The notes: a model not told the origin generated them from the letters alone. Positions 19,801 to 28,422 are shown, counted from the stretch's first letter. The stretch: DNA of 64,000 bases from Romboutsia_C sp015668195 (GCF_015668195.1 NZ_JADPFC010000001.1:1-64000), one strand, 5' to 3'. A program made the numbers and translations.

Positions 19801-20387
19801 AAACTATACTAAGTACTTTAAAAGAATCTTTAGACAAGATAAAAGATTTAAATAAAGAGCTAAAGGTAGTTCAACATAAAGTGGATTTATTAGATGATCT
19901 AGATAAGATTGTTCAAGGGAATAGATTTGTTGAGTATGTTGCTACTAATCAGTTAAAGTATATAGCACTTGAAGCGTCTAATAGATTAGAGTCTATAACT
20001 AAGGGTAGATATGCATTAGAAATAGATTCAACATTAAACTTTGTAATGAGAGATAACTTTAATGGTGGGCAAAGAAGAAGTGTAGATACTTTATCTGGAG
20101 GAGAAACATTCTTAACATCACTAGCATTAGCATTAGCATTATCATCTCAGATACAATTAAAGGGAAGTGCTCCCCTTGAATTTTTCTTCTTAGATGAAGG
20201 ATTTGGATCTTTAGATAGTGAATTATTAGAAACTGTTATAGAATCACTGGAAAGGCTACATCATGATAAACTTAGTGTTGGAATTATAACTCACGTTGAA
20301 GAGTTAAAAAATAGAGTGCCAATTAAACTAATAGTATCTCCTAGTGAAGTTGGACAAGGATCTAAAGTAAAAATAGAATATAGTTAA
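16860..20387 (+). CDS. sbcC: exonuclease SbcCD subunit C (Rad50-type ATPase)
   Basis: An SMC-like ATPase of 1175 residues. The N-terminal Walker A is GKTGSGKST, followed by the Q-loop region VVLPQGKFNDFL. About 750 residues of coiled coil, rich in Glu, Lys, Leu and Asn, are interrupted by the zinc hook CPVC (Cys584, Cys587). The C-terminal lobe has the signature LSGGETFLTSLALALA and Walker B FFFLDEGFGSLD. I chose the ATG at 16860 because GAAGGTG lies nine bases upstream and the protein then begins MRPIKLELSGLN; a start at 16839 has no ribosome binding site. The stop codon lies against the T-tract of the small RNA terminator read from the other strand. Confidence 0.96.
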   Translation: MRPIKLELSGLNSYIDKSVIDFEKLTDRGLFGIFGKTGSGKSTILDAMTIAMYGSIPRNTKEFINSSCDKAIISYEFEIGSKNTKRRYKVDRTIVRTNTGTKTSYARLIEMYKDESEKVLADKVGEVNNKIAEIVGLTANDFMRSVVLPQGKFNDFLKLAGADRRDMLERIFNLEKYGRGLIDKVKKRKNVQQQALRDINSKLSQYDTVSEEVYNQVQKELEELRSLEISKNKDFEINQNKYKEVEEIHEKQVKLENYNKRKYELDLKQEDISKKGRQLEDALNADKINPYINAVLELEKKVNEDSLESQNLEKKLELLNKELLITKANYEEAYKNKNENMPKLSEDRLKLQNAIELEVELVGLDSELKDIKGRGIGLNQEKEILIKSKEELESKKEIVINNLKSLEDKISEIKISADLKQKIFLAYEYEKEYNKLSESKTIKNNRLNEINKNLDEINLKLRYIQRDKDSVVKKLTELEEHYEVLIKKSPGTNEEIVNKTEYIANLRVKAEAIKENEIKKEDLHNSLNKILENRHQIERELHTLNDKLEVNNTNINYLEKELEKLKYLNLATELRKELKENSPCPVCGSRNHENVDDTNYNENIEFTKSKIEKLKEDESNIKVKIEELNRKNSECISVEKIILKELEEVKSKIGDLSSNELVKKVEEESKRLDILKVNLQNWNKDKEESESSISKAREEKNKIEKDELILQESINSYKKNIIELKEELIAIEENYKKTKENYLTLKAITKTQDLELKVEEINNNEKILEDLNNEYLKISKSKEAMEKDVVNYQNNLHKIELDLIQAREIYSEKKKVRDGKYNEIIATTKGESPKLLLENLENNINRLISQEEMIKDKLETQRLEFEKTTSDKSNIDGRLRIAKEQYKIQTDTLNKSLEEYKFENIYEVKRSLLDKEYLKKLHDEITQYEEEQKVLGIKINDLVKSIGDRRINENDFNELKDNIDNLKIEIGRISQDIGSKQTILSTLKESLDKIKDLNKELKVVQHKVDLLDDLDKIVQGNRFVEYVATNQLKYIALEASNRLESITKGRYALEIDSTLNFVMRDNFNGGQRRSVDTLSGGETFLTSLALALALSSQIQLKGSAPLEFFFLDEGFGSLDSELLETVIESLERLHHDKLSVGIITHVEELKNRVPIKLIVSPSEVGQGSKVKIEYS

Positions 20388-20475
20388 AAAAATTGGTGAC
20401 TACAGGGGGAGTATGTAGTCACCATATAAATATATATACTTATTAGGGGGAGAGATATATAATTTCCGCTCTCAT
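20385..20475 (-). ncRNA. predicted small RNA A with C-rich loops
   Basis: Read on the minus strand, an unstructured stretch with CTCTCCCCC (complement of the G-run at 20446-20450) is followed by a 10-bp stem GGTGACTACA/TGTAGTCACC. Its loop holds CTCCCCC (20405-20413), and a tract of seven T's follows next to the sbcC stop. The same design appears at 20508-20600 and 62795-62880. The hairpin plus T-tract is an intrinsic terminator only in this direction. The 5' end is a guess; a TATAAA lies at 20475-20480. C-rich loops of this kind pair with ribosome binding sites in LhrC- and RsaE-type RNAs of other Firmicutes. The gap 20388-20720 otherwise holds sRNA B and the hairpin at 20632-20671. Confidence 0.5.
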
Positions 20476-20507
20476 TTATAAGTATTGACAAATTTTAAAT
20501 TTATATT

Positions 20508-20600
20508 CAAAAAAATAAAAAATAACCACCTAACCAGGGGGGGGATTAGGTGGTTTAAAGAATATTTGGGGGAAAGAATTTTTTTTTATATCCGATCACT
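20508..20600 (-). ncRNA. predicted small RNA B with C-rich loops
   Basis: On the minus strand TTTCCCCC (complement of 20568-20572) precedes a 10-bp stem AACCACCTAA/TTAGGTGGTT. Its 12-base loop contains eight consecutive C's (20534-20545), and the stem is followed by ATTTTTTATTTTTTT. It is in tandem with RNA A, in the same direction, about 30 bases apart. No open reading frame lies inside. The promoter is not clear, so the 5' end at about 20600 is approximate. It might instead be the 3' end of the siroheme reductase transcript. Confidence 0.5.
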
Positions 20601-20631
20601 AAATTAGAATATTAACAGGAGTTTTGATATT

Positions 20632-20671
20632 TATAGTGTAAGAGAAACTTTTTAATTTCTCTTACACTATA
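20632..20671. other. 16-bp perfect inverted repeat between reductase gene and sRNA B
   Basis: The arms TATAGTGTAAGAGAAA and TTTCTCTTACACTATA pair without mismatch around an 8-base loop. It lies 50 bases after the stop of the minus-strand reductase gene and may end or stabilise that transcript, although no T-tract follows in either direction. Confidence 0.6.
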
Positions 20672-20720
20672 GTATATGCAAAAATTTTAAAATGTGACAT
20701 AAAAGTATAAAAATATGTAC

Positions 20721-21395
20721 TTAACTTAGATATTTGTCTAAATTTAGCAAAGATTTAAATTCATCAAAACCAATTTTATCAATAAATGAACCTAGTCTCT
20801 GCTTTCCTTGGGCATTATTTTTATAGACATTAACTATTTCATCTACTAGTTCTAATGCATTTTCTTCACTTAAATTCATTAAAAGCTTGTTTCCAAGTCT
20901 AGGCATAGTACCACCTTTTCCTCCAACAAAAACAGTCCATCCTTTTGGGGTACCCATAAGACCTATATCCCTAGTATGGTTATCGGCACAGCTATTAGGA
21001 CAACCACTCACACCTATTTTGAGTTTATTTGGTAGATCCATACCATGATATCTATCATCAAGTTTTAAACCAAGAGATACTGAATCAGAGAATCCTCTTT
21101 TGCAAAATGTTGTTCCAGGACATGTTTTTATACTTCTAACACAAAGACCTATAGCAGCTCCAGGCTTCATACCTAAGTCATTCCAAGCGTTGTCAATGTC
21201 TTCTTCCTTAAATCCAACTAATGCTATACGTTGAGCTGCCGTAATTTTTATGGCAGATATATTGTATTTATCTGCTACGTCAGCAAGTTTTCTAAGTTGA
21301 TCTGAAGTAATAATGCCAGCAGGTACATGAGGAGCTATGGCATAAGTTTCTTTATCTCTTTGAAGTACTGCACCTTTTTCTAGTAAATCTTTCAT
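20721..21395 (-). CDS. small siroheme/4Fe-4S sulfite or nitrite reductase-like protein
   Basis: A 224-residue protein with the siroheme reductase signature: CPGTTFC (Cys92, Cys98) and CPNSC (Cys132, Cys136), four cysteines that bind the 4Fe-4S cluster bridged to siroheme. The N-terminal ferredoxin-like half domain includes GIITSDQLRKLADVA and ITAAQRIALVGF, and the protein has GVSGCPNSCAD and MPRLG motifs. It is about half the length of assimilatory enzymes and resembles the single-repeat reductases of anaerobes. Its substrate (sulfite, nitrite or other) cannot be read from sequence. No electron donor subunit or siroheme gene is adjacent. RBS AAAGGAGG precedes the ATG. Confidence 0.88.
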   Translation of the reverse strand: MKDLLEKGAVLQRDKETYAIAPHVPAGIITSDQLRKLADVADKYNISAIKITAAQRIALVGFKEEDIDNAWNDLGMKPGAAIGLCVRSIKTCPGTTFCKRGFSDSVSLGLKLDDRYHGMDLPNKLKIGVSGCPNSCADNHTRDIGLMGTPKGWTVFVGGKGGTMPRLGNKLLMNLSEENALELVDEIVNVYKNNAQGKQRLGSFIDKIGFDEFKSLLNLDKYLS

Positions 21396-21594
21396 TTTTT
21401 TACCTCCTTTTTAAATTTAATACTATTATATGGATATAAAAAAAAATTATAATGCAAATGTATTTTAATAGTATTGGAAATGATAGATAATATAGATTGT
21501 ATCTAAATTAATAAATTTCCAAATAAGGGCAAGTATGTTATAATATATTAACATATAAAAAGAAATTTAAAAGAAATTAGGAGTGTGGTTTAGG

Positions 21595-22848
21595 TTGGAA
21601 TCGACCGGTATATTGATTCAGATTATTGTATTAGTGATATTACTTATAGGATCAGGATTTTTCTCAGCATCTGAGACTGCATTAATGTCACTTAGTAAAA
21701 TAAGAATAAGACATATGAAAGAAGAAGGGGTTAAGGGCGCAAAGCTAGTAAGTAACTTAATAGAAGAGCCAAATAAACTATTAAGTTCTATCTTAATAGG
21801 AAATAACGTTGTTAATATAGCAGCAACTTCTATATCAACATCACTATTTATTACATTACTTAAAGGGCCGGAAGCAGTACCATTGGCAACTGCTGTTATG
21901 ACTGTGTTAGTATTAATATTTGGAGAAATAACTCCAAAAACTATAGCAGCAAATAGTTCAGAAAAAGTGGCTATATTTGTTTCTAAGCCAATAAAGGTAA
22001 TAATATTTATATTAACTCCAGTAGTATGGGTACTTAATATAGTAACAAATTTAATATTTAAGTTATTTGGAATAAAAACAAAAGGGAATGAACCATATAT
22101 AACAGAAGAAGAATTAAAAACTATGGTTAATGTAGGACATGAAGAAGGTGTCCTAGAAATAGAAGAAAGAGAAATTATAAACAATGTATTTCAGTTTGGA
22201 GATATGCAAGCTAAAGAAGCTATGGTACAAAGGTTAGATATTATAGCCATAGATGCTGAAGATTCATATGAAGAAATAATACAGCAATTTAAAGAAGAGA
22301 AGTTAAGTAGAATGCCAGTATACAATGAATCTATAGATGATATCATAGGTGTGCTTAATATAAAGGATATAATATTCTTAAGTGATGAAGAGATAGCAAA
22401 TTTTGATATAAGAGTATATGTAAGGGAAGCATTCTTTACATATGAATTTAAGAAAATCACTCAACTTTTAGAAGAGATGAAAAAAGAAAAAATACAAATG
22501 GCTATCGTTGTTGATGAGTATGGAGGAACTGCAGGTATAATAACTGTAGAAGATTTAGTAGAAGTAATCGTTGGAGATATAGATGACGAGTATGATGAAG
22601 AAGATGAAGATATAATAGTAGTTAAAGAAGATGAATATATCGTAGATGGGGGACTTAAAATAAGTGATGTCAATGAACTTATTGGAGTTAGATTAGAGTC
22701 TGAAGAATTCGATTCTATAGGAGGATACATCATAGGTTATTTAAGAAGACTTCCAGAAGAAAATGAAGTTATAGAAGTAGATAATATAAGATTCTGTATA
22801 GAAAGTTTAGATAAAAATAGAATAAAGAAAATAAGAATATACACATAA
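21595..22848 (+). CDS. CNNM/CorC-type membrane protein (DUF21-CBS-CorC_HlyC)
   Basis: About 417 residues. The N-terminal DUF21/CNNM domain (about 1-190) has several membrane segments and GSGFFSASETALMSLS, FGEITPKTIA and the linker EEGVLEIEEREII. Two CBS motifs follow (MVQRLDIIAID..., RMPVYNESIDDIIGVLNIKD and MAIVVDEYGGTAGIITVEDL), then an acidic stretch and a C-terminal CorC_HlyC domain. Such proteins, often labelled hemolysin family, are linked to magnesium or cobalt efflux. I prefer the TTG at 21595: AGGAG ends 11 bases upstream, while the GTG at 21583 lies inside the ribosome binding site and would add four residues. It has its own terminator. Confidence 0.92.
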   Translation: MESTGILIQIIVLVILLIGSGFFSASETALMSLSKIRIRHMKEEGVKGAKLVSNLIEEPNKLLSSILIGNNVVNIAATSISTSLFITLLKGPEAVPLATAVMTVLVLIFGEITPKTIAANSSEKVAIFVSKPIKVIIFILTPVVWVLNIVTNLIFKLFGIKTKGNEPYITEEELKTMVNVGHEEGVLEIEEREIINNVFQFGDMQAKEAMVQRLDIIAIDAEDSYEEIIQQFKEEKLSRMPVYNESIDDIIGVLNIKDIIFLSDEEIANFDIRVYVREAFFTYEFKKITQLLEEMKKEKIQMAIVVDEYGGTAGIITVEDLVEVIVGDIDDEYDEEDEDIIVVKEDEYIVDGGLKISDVNELIGVRLESEEFDSIGGYIIGYLRRLPEENEVIEVDNIRFCIESLDKNRIKKIRIYT

Positions 22849-22877
22849 AACACTACAATATTGTAGTGTTTTTTTGT
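22847..22877 (+). terminator. Rho-independent terminator
   Basis: A stem AAAACACTACAA/TTGTAGTGTTTT followed by T's, directly after the CNNM-type gene. Confidence 0.9.
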
Positions 22878-22969
22878 TTTATTTAAAATCTATATAAATT
22901 ATATAAATTAATTTTAATAGTAAAGATATTTGTTAATAATTAATAATATATTATAAGGGAAGTGATCAG

Positions 22970-24022
22970 ATGAATGTGATAGATAATAAATTCATAAAAG
23001 TATTAAAGAAAAACATGATATTTATATTAGTATATACAACAGTATTTATTTTGATTTATAAGACATTTCATTATATATCACCATTTTTAGTAGGAGGCAT
23101 TATTGCATTTTTGATAAATCCTATATCAGAAAAATTAAGATATAAGTTCAATATAAATAAAGGGATATCAACTTTAGTATTAAGTTTTATTGCAGTTATA
23201 ATATTTGTAGTATTAGCTGGATTATTAATAATGGCGGGAATAGATAGTTTATTAGAGTTTGTAAATAATACTGTAAATAATTATGATTACATAAGTGACT
23301 TTATTTCAAACATAGCAATTAAACTAAATTTATATTTAGAGCAACTTGAGAACATACCAAGCATAAATATAGAGTTTTTAATGCAAAAATATAGCACCAA
23401 TATAGTAAGTATAGCAAAACGATTATTAGAAAGTTTCGTAAATTTTTTAGGATCAATTCCGTATATATCTATATTTATTATAACCTTATTCATATCTACA
23501 TATTTTATAGCAAAAGACATAGATAAAATAGAATATAGTTTTTACAATATGTTCTCTGAGCCAACAAAGACTAAAGTTAAGAATATAAAAAGAGAAATAA
23601 TGAAATCAATATTAGGATATATAAAAGCTTATGCCATATTAATGGGAATAACTTTCATAGTAACTTGGCTAAGCCTTAGAATATTTGATATACCATATTC
23701 TATGACTTTAGGTATTATAGCAGGTTTATTAGATTTAATACCTTTTTTAGGGATAGTAGTAATATATTTACCTTTTATACTTTATTACTTTATAGTAAAA
23801 AACTATCTTATATCAATAACTTTTATAGTTGTATTTGCATTACTATCATTGTTAAGACAGGTTTTAGAGCCTAAATTAGTGTCTACCAATATAGGCATAA
23901 GTCCATTATCTACATTAGCAGCCATATTCATAGGTATACAAGTAAAAGGAATGATCGGAATAGTATTTTTTTTAGGCCTTACAATAATGCACCAAATATT
24001 AAAAAAGGTAGATATACTTTAG
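22970..24022 (+). CDS. ytvI: AI-2E family membrane protein, YtvI-like
   Basis: A 350-residue membrane protein with the AI-2E exporter family layout: two N-terminal segments (FILVYTTVFILIYKTF and PFLVGGIIAFLINP), one further helix, a polar amphipathic middle part, then four to five helices with GLLDLIPFLGIVVIYLPF and the conserved end GISPLSTLAAIFIGIQVKG. In spore formers this branch is annotated as sporulation integral membrane protein YtvI. Role and transported molecule are not established. It has RBS AAGGGAAGTG and is followed after 77 bases by pepT, with no terminator seen between them. Confidence 0.85.
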   Translation: MNVIDNKFIKVLKKNMIFILVYTTVFILIYKTFHYISPFLVGGIIAFLINPISEKLRYKFNINKGISTLVLSFIAVIIFVVLAGLLIMAGIDSLLEFVNNTVNNYDYISDFISNIAIKLNLYLEQLENIPSINIEFLMQKYSTNIVSIAKRLLESFVNFLGSIPYISIFIITLFISTYFIAKDIDKIEYSFYNMFSEPTKTKVKNIKREIMKSILGYIKAYAILMGITFIVTWLSLRIFDIPYSMTLGIIAGLLDLIPFLGIVVIYLPFILYYFIVKNYLISITFIVVFALLSLLRQVLEPKLVSTNIGISPLSTLAAIFIGIQVKGMIGIVFFLGLTIMHQILKKVDIL

Positions 24023-24099
24023 TAAGATTTTGTAATATAATAGAAATATAAGGGATATATTACTTAACAATTATTAGACCAAAGAAAGAAGGTATAACC

Positions 24100-25323
24100 A
24101 TGAAAAATAAAGTAGTAGAAAGATTCTTAAAGTATGTGACATTTGATACAACTGCAGATCCTAAGAATGCAAATTGTCCATCTAGCGAAGGACAAAGAGT
24201 TTTTGCAAACTACTTAGTAGAAGAACTAAAATCATTAGGATTAGAAGATGCTAATGTTGATAAAAATAGTTACGTTATGGCAACTTTAAAAGGAAATACA
24301 GAAGGTGTTGATACAATAGGATTTATATCTCACTTAGATACAGCTCCTGACATAACTGGGAAAAACGTTAAACCAAGAATAATAGAAAATTATGATGGAA
24401 AAGATATAGTGCTAAATAGAGAATTAAATATAGTTACAAAAGTATCTGATTACCCAGAATTAAAAGGCCTAGTTGGAGAAGACTTAATAGTTACAGATGG
24501 TACTACACTACTTGGTGCAGATGATAAAGCTGGTATAGCAGAAATAATAACAGCAATAGAATATTTAGTAAATAACCCTGAAATAAAGCATGGAGATATA
24601 AAAGTAGGATTTACTCCTGATGAAGAAGTAGGAAGAGGAGCAGATTTATTTGATGTTCAAAAATTTGGTGCAAAATATGCATATACAATAGATGGTGGTA
24701 TAGAAGGTGAACTTCAATATGAAAACTTTAATGCCGCTGGAGCTACAATATCTATACAAGGAAGAAACGTACATCCAGGTGCATCAAAAAATAAAATGGT
24801 AAACGCATTACATATAGCAGCTGAGATATCTGAAATGTTCCCAGCTAGCGAAAGACCAGAAACTACAGAAGGATATGAAGGATTCTACCACTTAAATGAT
24901 TTAAATGGTAATGTAGAAAATGCTAGTATGGTTTATATAATAAGAGATCATGATAAAGAAAAGTTTGAAGCTAGAAAAGCTCATATGCAAGATGTAGTAA
25001 ATAAATTAAACGAAAAATATGATGGAAGAATAACATTAGATTTAAAAGACCAATACTTTAACATGAAAGAAAAAGTAGAACCTGTTAAGTTTATAGTTGA
25101 TATAGCAGAGGAAGCTATGAATGAGGTTGGAATAACTCCTAAAATAGTACCAGTTAGAGGAGGTACAGATGGGGCTAGATTATCATTTATGGGTCTTCCT
25201 TGTCCAAATATATTTACAGGTGGTTTAAACTTCCATGGAAAGAATGAATGTATACCAGTAGGATCTATGGAGAAAAGTGTAAATCTTATAGTAAAAATAG
25301 CAGAAAAATATGCTCAAAAATAG
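24100..25323 (+). CDS. pepT: peptidase T (tripeptide aminopeptidase)
   Basis: A 407-residue M20-family metallopeptidase. Metal-binding and catalytic elements are visible: FISHLDTAPD (His and Asp), LGADDKAGIAE (bridging Asp), PDEEVGRGAD (catalytic Glu and a metal Glu), YTIDGG (Asp) and GGLNFHGKNE (His). The length and the VPVRGGTDGARLS region fit PepT, which removes the N-terminal residue from tripeptides in the cytoplasm. The codon choice is noticeably more regular than in its neighbours, suggesting good expression. The ATG follows AAGAAAGAAGG. Confidence 0.96.
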   Translation: MKNKVVERFLKYVTFDTTADPKNANCPSSEGQRVFANYLVEELKSLGLEDANVDKNSYVMATLKGNTEGVDTIGFISHLDTAPDITGKNVKPRIIENYDGKDIVLNRELNIVTKVSDYPELKGLVGEDLIVTDGTTLLGADDKAGIAEIITAIEYLVNNPEIKHGDIKVGFTPDEEVGRGADLFDVQKFGAKYAYTIDGGIEGELQYENFNAAGATISIQGRNVHPGASKNKMVNALHIAAEISEMFPASERPETTEGYEGFYHLNDLNGNVENASMVYIIRDHDKEKFEARKAHMQDVVNKLNEKYDGRITLDLKDQYFNMKEKVEPVKFIVDIAEEAMNEVGITPKIVPVRGGTDGARLSFMGLPCPNIFTGGLNFHGKNECIPVGSMEKSVNLIVKIAEKYAQK

Positions 25324-25325
25324 AT

Positions 25326-25376
25326 AAAATAATAAAAGGCTATCTTCTTATTTAGGAGATAGCCTTTTATTATTTT
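25326..25376 (+). terminator. Rho-independent terminator of pepT
   Basis: A very long stem, AAAATAATAAAAGGCTATCT paired with its complement, ending in T-rich sequence. Confidence 0.92.
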
Positions 25377-25481
25377 ATAAGTTTATTTGTATAAATATGT
25401 AACAATTCCGTATAAAAAGAATATATTTTTAGTAAGTAGAAAATAATCTACTAACCTAAAAATACAAGGAGAGGAATTATA

Positions 25482-28367
25482 ATGCCGAAAAATAGAATAG
25501 ATATAGATAGAGAAAAAAGAAGAATAAATAGGGAAGAAAGAAGAAGAAATAGAGAAATAAGAAGAGGAATGCGTGAGTGCGAAGATTCATGTGTAAATGA
25601 AGATCCAAATTCAGATCCAGATCCACAAGTAGATACAAATGTAACAGCGGATGCAAATGCAGAAGCAAATGCAGATGCAACGTCAGAATCTAATGCAGAA
25701 TCAACAGCAGATGTAGACGCAAATGCAGACTTAGATGCGAATGCAGATTTAGATACAACAGTAGACGCAAATGCAGACTTAGATGCGAACGCAGATTTAG
25801 ATACAACAGTAGACGCAAATGCAGACCTAGATGCGAATGCGGATTTAGATACAACAGTAGATGCAGCAGTAGACGCAAATGCAGACCTAGATGCGAATGC
25901 GGATTTAGATACAACAGTAGATGCAGCAGTAGACGCAAATGCAGACCTAGATGCGAATGCAGATTTAGATACAACAGTAGACGCAGCAGTAGATGCAAAT
26001 GCAGACTTAGATGCAACATCAGATTCAGACTCAACAGCAGATACAGATTCAACATCAACATCTGATGCGGATGCAACAGCAGATGCAGATGCAACAGCAG
26101 ACGCAGACTCAACAGCGGATGCAGATGCAACATCTGATTCAACAGCAGATGCAGATGCAACAGCAGACGCAGACTCAACATCAGACGCAGATGCAACATC
26201 TGATTCAACATCAGACTCAGATGCAACAGCAGACGCAGATGCAACATCTGATGCAACAGCAGATGCAGATGCAACATCTGAATCGACAGCAGATGCAGAC
26301 TCAACAGCGGACGCAGATGCAACATCTGATTCGACATCAGATTCAGATGCAACAGCAGATGCGGACTCAACAGCAGATGCAGACTCAACAGCAGATGCAG
26401 ATGCAACATCTGATTCAACATCAGATTCAGATGCAACAGCAGACGCAGACTCAACAGCAGATGCAGATGCAACATCTGATTCAACATCAGATTCAGATGC
26501 AACAGCAGACGCGGACTCAACAGCGGATGCAGATGCAACATCTGAATCGACATCAGACTCAGATGCAACAGCAGACGCAGACTCAACAGCAGATGCAGAT
26601 GCAACATCTGAATCGACATCAGACTCAGATGCAACAGCAGATGCCGATGCAACATCTGATTCAACAGCAGATGCAGATTCAACAGCAGACGCGGACTCAA
26701 CAGCGGATGCAGATTCAACAGCAGATGCAGATTCAACAGCAGATGCAGATTCAACAGCAGATGCAGATTCAACAGCAGATGCGGACTCAACAGCAGATGC
26801 GGACTCAACAGCAGACGCAGATGCAACATCTGATTCAACAGCAGACGCAGATGCAACAGCAGATGCAGATTCAACAGCAGATGCAACATCTGATTCAACA
26901 TCAGATTCAGATGCAACAGCAGACGCGGATTCAACAGCGGATGCAGACTCAACAGCGGATGCAGATTCAACAGCAGATGCAACATCTGATTCAACATCAG
27001 ATGCAGATTCAACAGCCGATGCGGACTCAACAGCAGATGCGGACTCAACAGCAGACGCAGATTCAACAGCAGATGCAACATCTGAATCGACATCAGATGC
27101 AGATGCAACAGCAGACGCAGATTCAACAGCAGATGCAACATCTGATTCAACATCAGATTCAGATGCAACAGCAGACGCGGATTCAACAGCGGATGCAGAC
27201 TCAACAGCCGATGCAGATTCAACAGCAGACGCAACATCTGATTCAACAGCCGATGCAGATTCAACAGCGGATGCAGATTCAACAGCAGACGCAGATTCAA
27301 CAGCCGATGCAGATTCAACAGCGGATGCAACATCTGATTCAACATCAGATTCAGATGCAACAGCAGACGCAGATTCAACAGCAGATGCAACATCTGATTC
27401 AACATCAGATTCAGATGCAACAGCAGACGCAGACTCAACAGCGGATGCAGATTCAACAGCGGATGCAGACTCAACAGCAGATGCGGACTCAACAGCGGAT
27501 GCAGACTCAACAGCCGATGCAACATCTGATTCGACATCAGATGCAGATTCAACAGCAGATGCAGACTCAACAGCAGATGCAGATTCAACAGCGGATGCAG
27601 ATTCAACAGCAGATGCAGACTCAACAGCAGATGCGGACTCAACAGCAGATGCAGATTCAACAGCGGATGCGGACTCAACAGCGGATGCAGATTCAACAGC
27701 GGATGCAGACTCAACAGCAGACGCAGATTCAACAGCGGATGCAACATCTGATTCAACATCAGATGCAGATTCAACAGCGGATGCAGACTCAACAGCAGAT
27801 GCAGACTCAACAGCAGATGCGGACTCAACAGCGGATGCAGATTCAACAGCGGATGCAGACTCAACAGCAGACGCAGATTCAACAGCGGATGCAACATCTG
27901 ATTCAACATCAGATGCAGATTCAACAGCGGATGCAGACTCAACAGCAGATGCAGACTCAACAGCAGATGCGGACTCAACAGCGGATGCAGATTCAACAGC
28001 GGATGCAGACTCAACAGCAGACGCAGATTCAACAGCGGATGCAACATCTGATTCAACATCAGATTCAGATGCAACAGCAGACGCAGATTCAACAGCGGAT
28101 GCGGATTCAACATCTGATGCAAGTGCAGATGTAGATTCAACAGCAGATGCAAGTGCAGATGTAGATTCAACATCAGAATCTAGTGCAAATAATCAATCAA
28201 ATGCAAACAATAATATAGGACCAATAACTGTTCACACACCTATAAATATATATGTTACTTGTGGATGTTGTGGTAAAAAACATAAATTTGAACATGACGA
28301 AATAAATTGCAACAATGACAATTGCGATGATAATAATTGTGATAATGACAATGATAATTGTTGTTAA
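25482..28367 (+). CDS. giant Asp/Ala/Ser/Thr repeat protein, putative spore-surface protein
   Basis: A 961-residue protein in three parts. Residues 1-40 are strongly basic and Arg-rich with two Cys (ECEDSC). Residues about 45-900 are tandem repeats: first DANADLDANADLDTTV blocks, then many copies of DADSTA interspersed with ATSDSTSDSD. The last 65 residues hold a short ordered stretch (PITVHTPINIYVTC), CGCCGKKHKFEHDE and a Cys/Asn/Asp-rich tail ending CC. The repeats give a huge negative charge and probably no fixed fold. There is no signal peptide or membrane anchor. The Cys-rich ends resemble those of cross-linked spore-coat and exosporium proteins, and a cdeC orthologue lies 18 kb away. 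Spore-surface location is inference. RBS AAGGAGAGG precedes the ATG. No family recognised. Confidence 0.85.
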   Translation: MPKNRIDIDREKRRINREERRRNREIRRGMRECEDSCVNEDPNSDPDPQVDTNVTADANAEANADATSESNAESTADVDANADLDANADLDTTVDANADLDANADLDTTVDANADLDANADLDTTVDAAVDANADLDANADLDTTVDAAVDANADLDANADLDTTVDAAVDANADLDATSDSDSTADTDSTSTSDADATADADATADADSTADADATSDSTADADATADADSTSDADATSDSTSDSDATADADATSDATADADATSESTADADSTADADATSDSTSDSDATADADSTADADSTADADATSDSTSDSDATADADSTADADATSDSTSDSDATADADSTADADATSESTSDSDATADADSTADADATSESTSDSDATADADATSDSTADADSTADADSTADADSTADADSTADADSTADADSTADADSTADADSTADADATSDSTADADATADADSTADATSDSTSDSDATADADSTADADSTADADSTADATSDSTSDADSTADADSTADADSTADADSTADATSESTSDADATADADSTADATSDSTSDSDATADADSTADADSTADADSTADATSDSTADADSTADADSTADADSTADADSTADATSDSTSDSDATADADSTADATSDSTSDSDATADADSTADADSTADADSTADADSTADADSTADATSDSTSDADSTADADSTADADSTADADSTADADSTADADSTADADSTADADSTADADSTADADSTADADSTADATSDSTSDADSTADADSTADADSTADADSTADADSTADADSTADADSTADATSDSTSDADSTADADSTADADSTADADSTADADSTADADSTADADSTADATSDSTSDSDATADADSTADADSTSDASADVDSTADASADVDSTSESSANNQSNANNNIGPITVHTPINIYVTCGCCGKKHKFEHDEINCNNDNCDDNNCDNDNDNCC
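25715..28170 (+). repeat. in-frame 6-, 18- and about 48-base tandem repeat tract
   Basis: About 2.4 kb of nearly pure repeats based on six-base steps such as GATGCA, GACTCA, ACAGCA. The commonest unit is 18 bases encoding DADSTA. The 5' part (25715-26000) has longer units encoding NADLDANADLDTTVDA. Within 27540-28060 a block of about 132 bases recurs almost exactly, a sign of recent duplication. Unit lengths are multiples of three, so copy-number change keeps the frame. Confidence 0.95.
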
Positions 28368-28422
28368 GACTAGCAAGAAAACAGGAAAATATAATTATTA
28401 AAAAATAAGGAGTATATGGGAT

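Noticed and set aside
20395..20423. Hairpin as terminator of sbcC on the plus strand
   Set aside because: No T-tract follows on the plus strand; the T-tract is on the minus-strand side, so I assign it to the small RNA.
26011..28134. 707-codon plus-strand frame (Gln/Met-rich) in the second frame of the repeat
   Set aside because: It lies wholly within the repeat tract, has no ribosome binding site or unique ends, and exists only because the repeat lacks stops in this frame too.
25715..28170. Possible CRISPR array
   Set aside because: The repeats are contiguous, coding and without unique spacers.
25690..28173. 827-codon minus-strand frame, Leu/His-rich, inside the repeat gene
   Set aside because: It is a by-product of the six-base repeat read backwards: no ribosome binding site, implausible composition, and the plus-strand gene has a good start and non-repeat ends.
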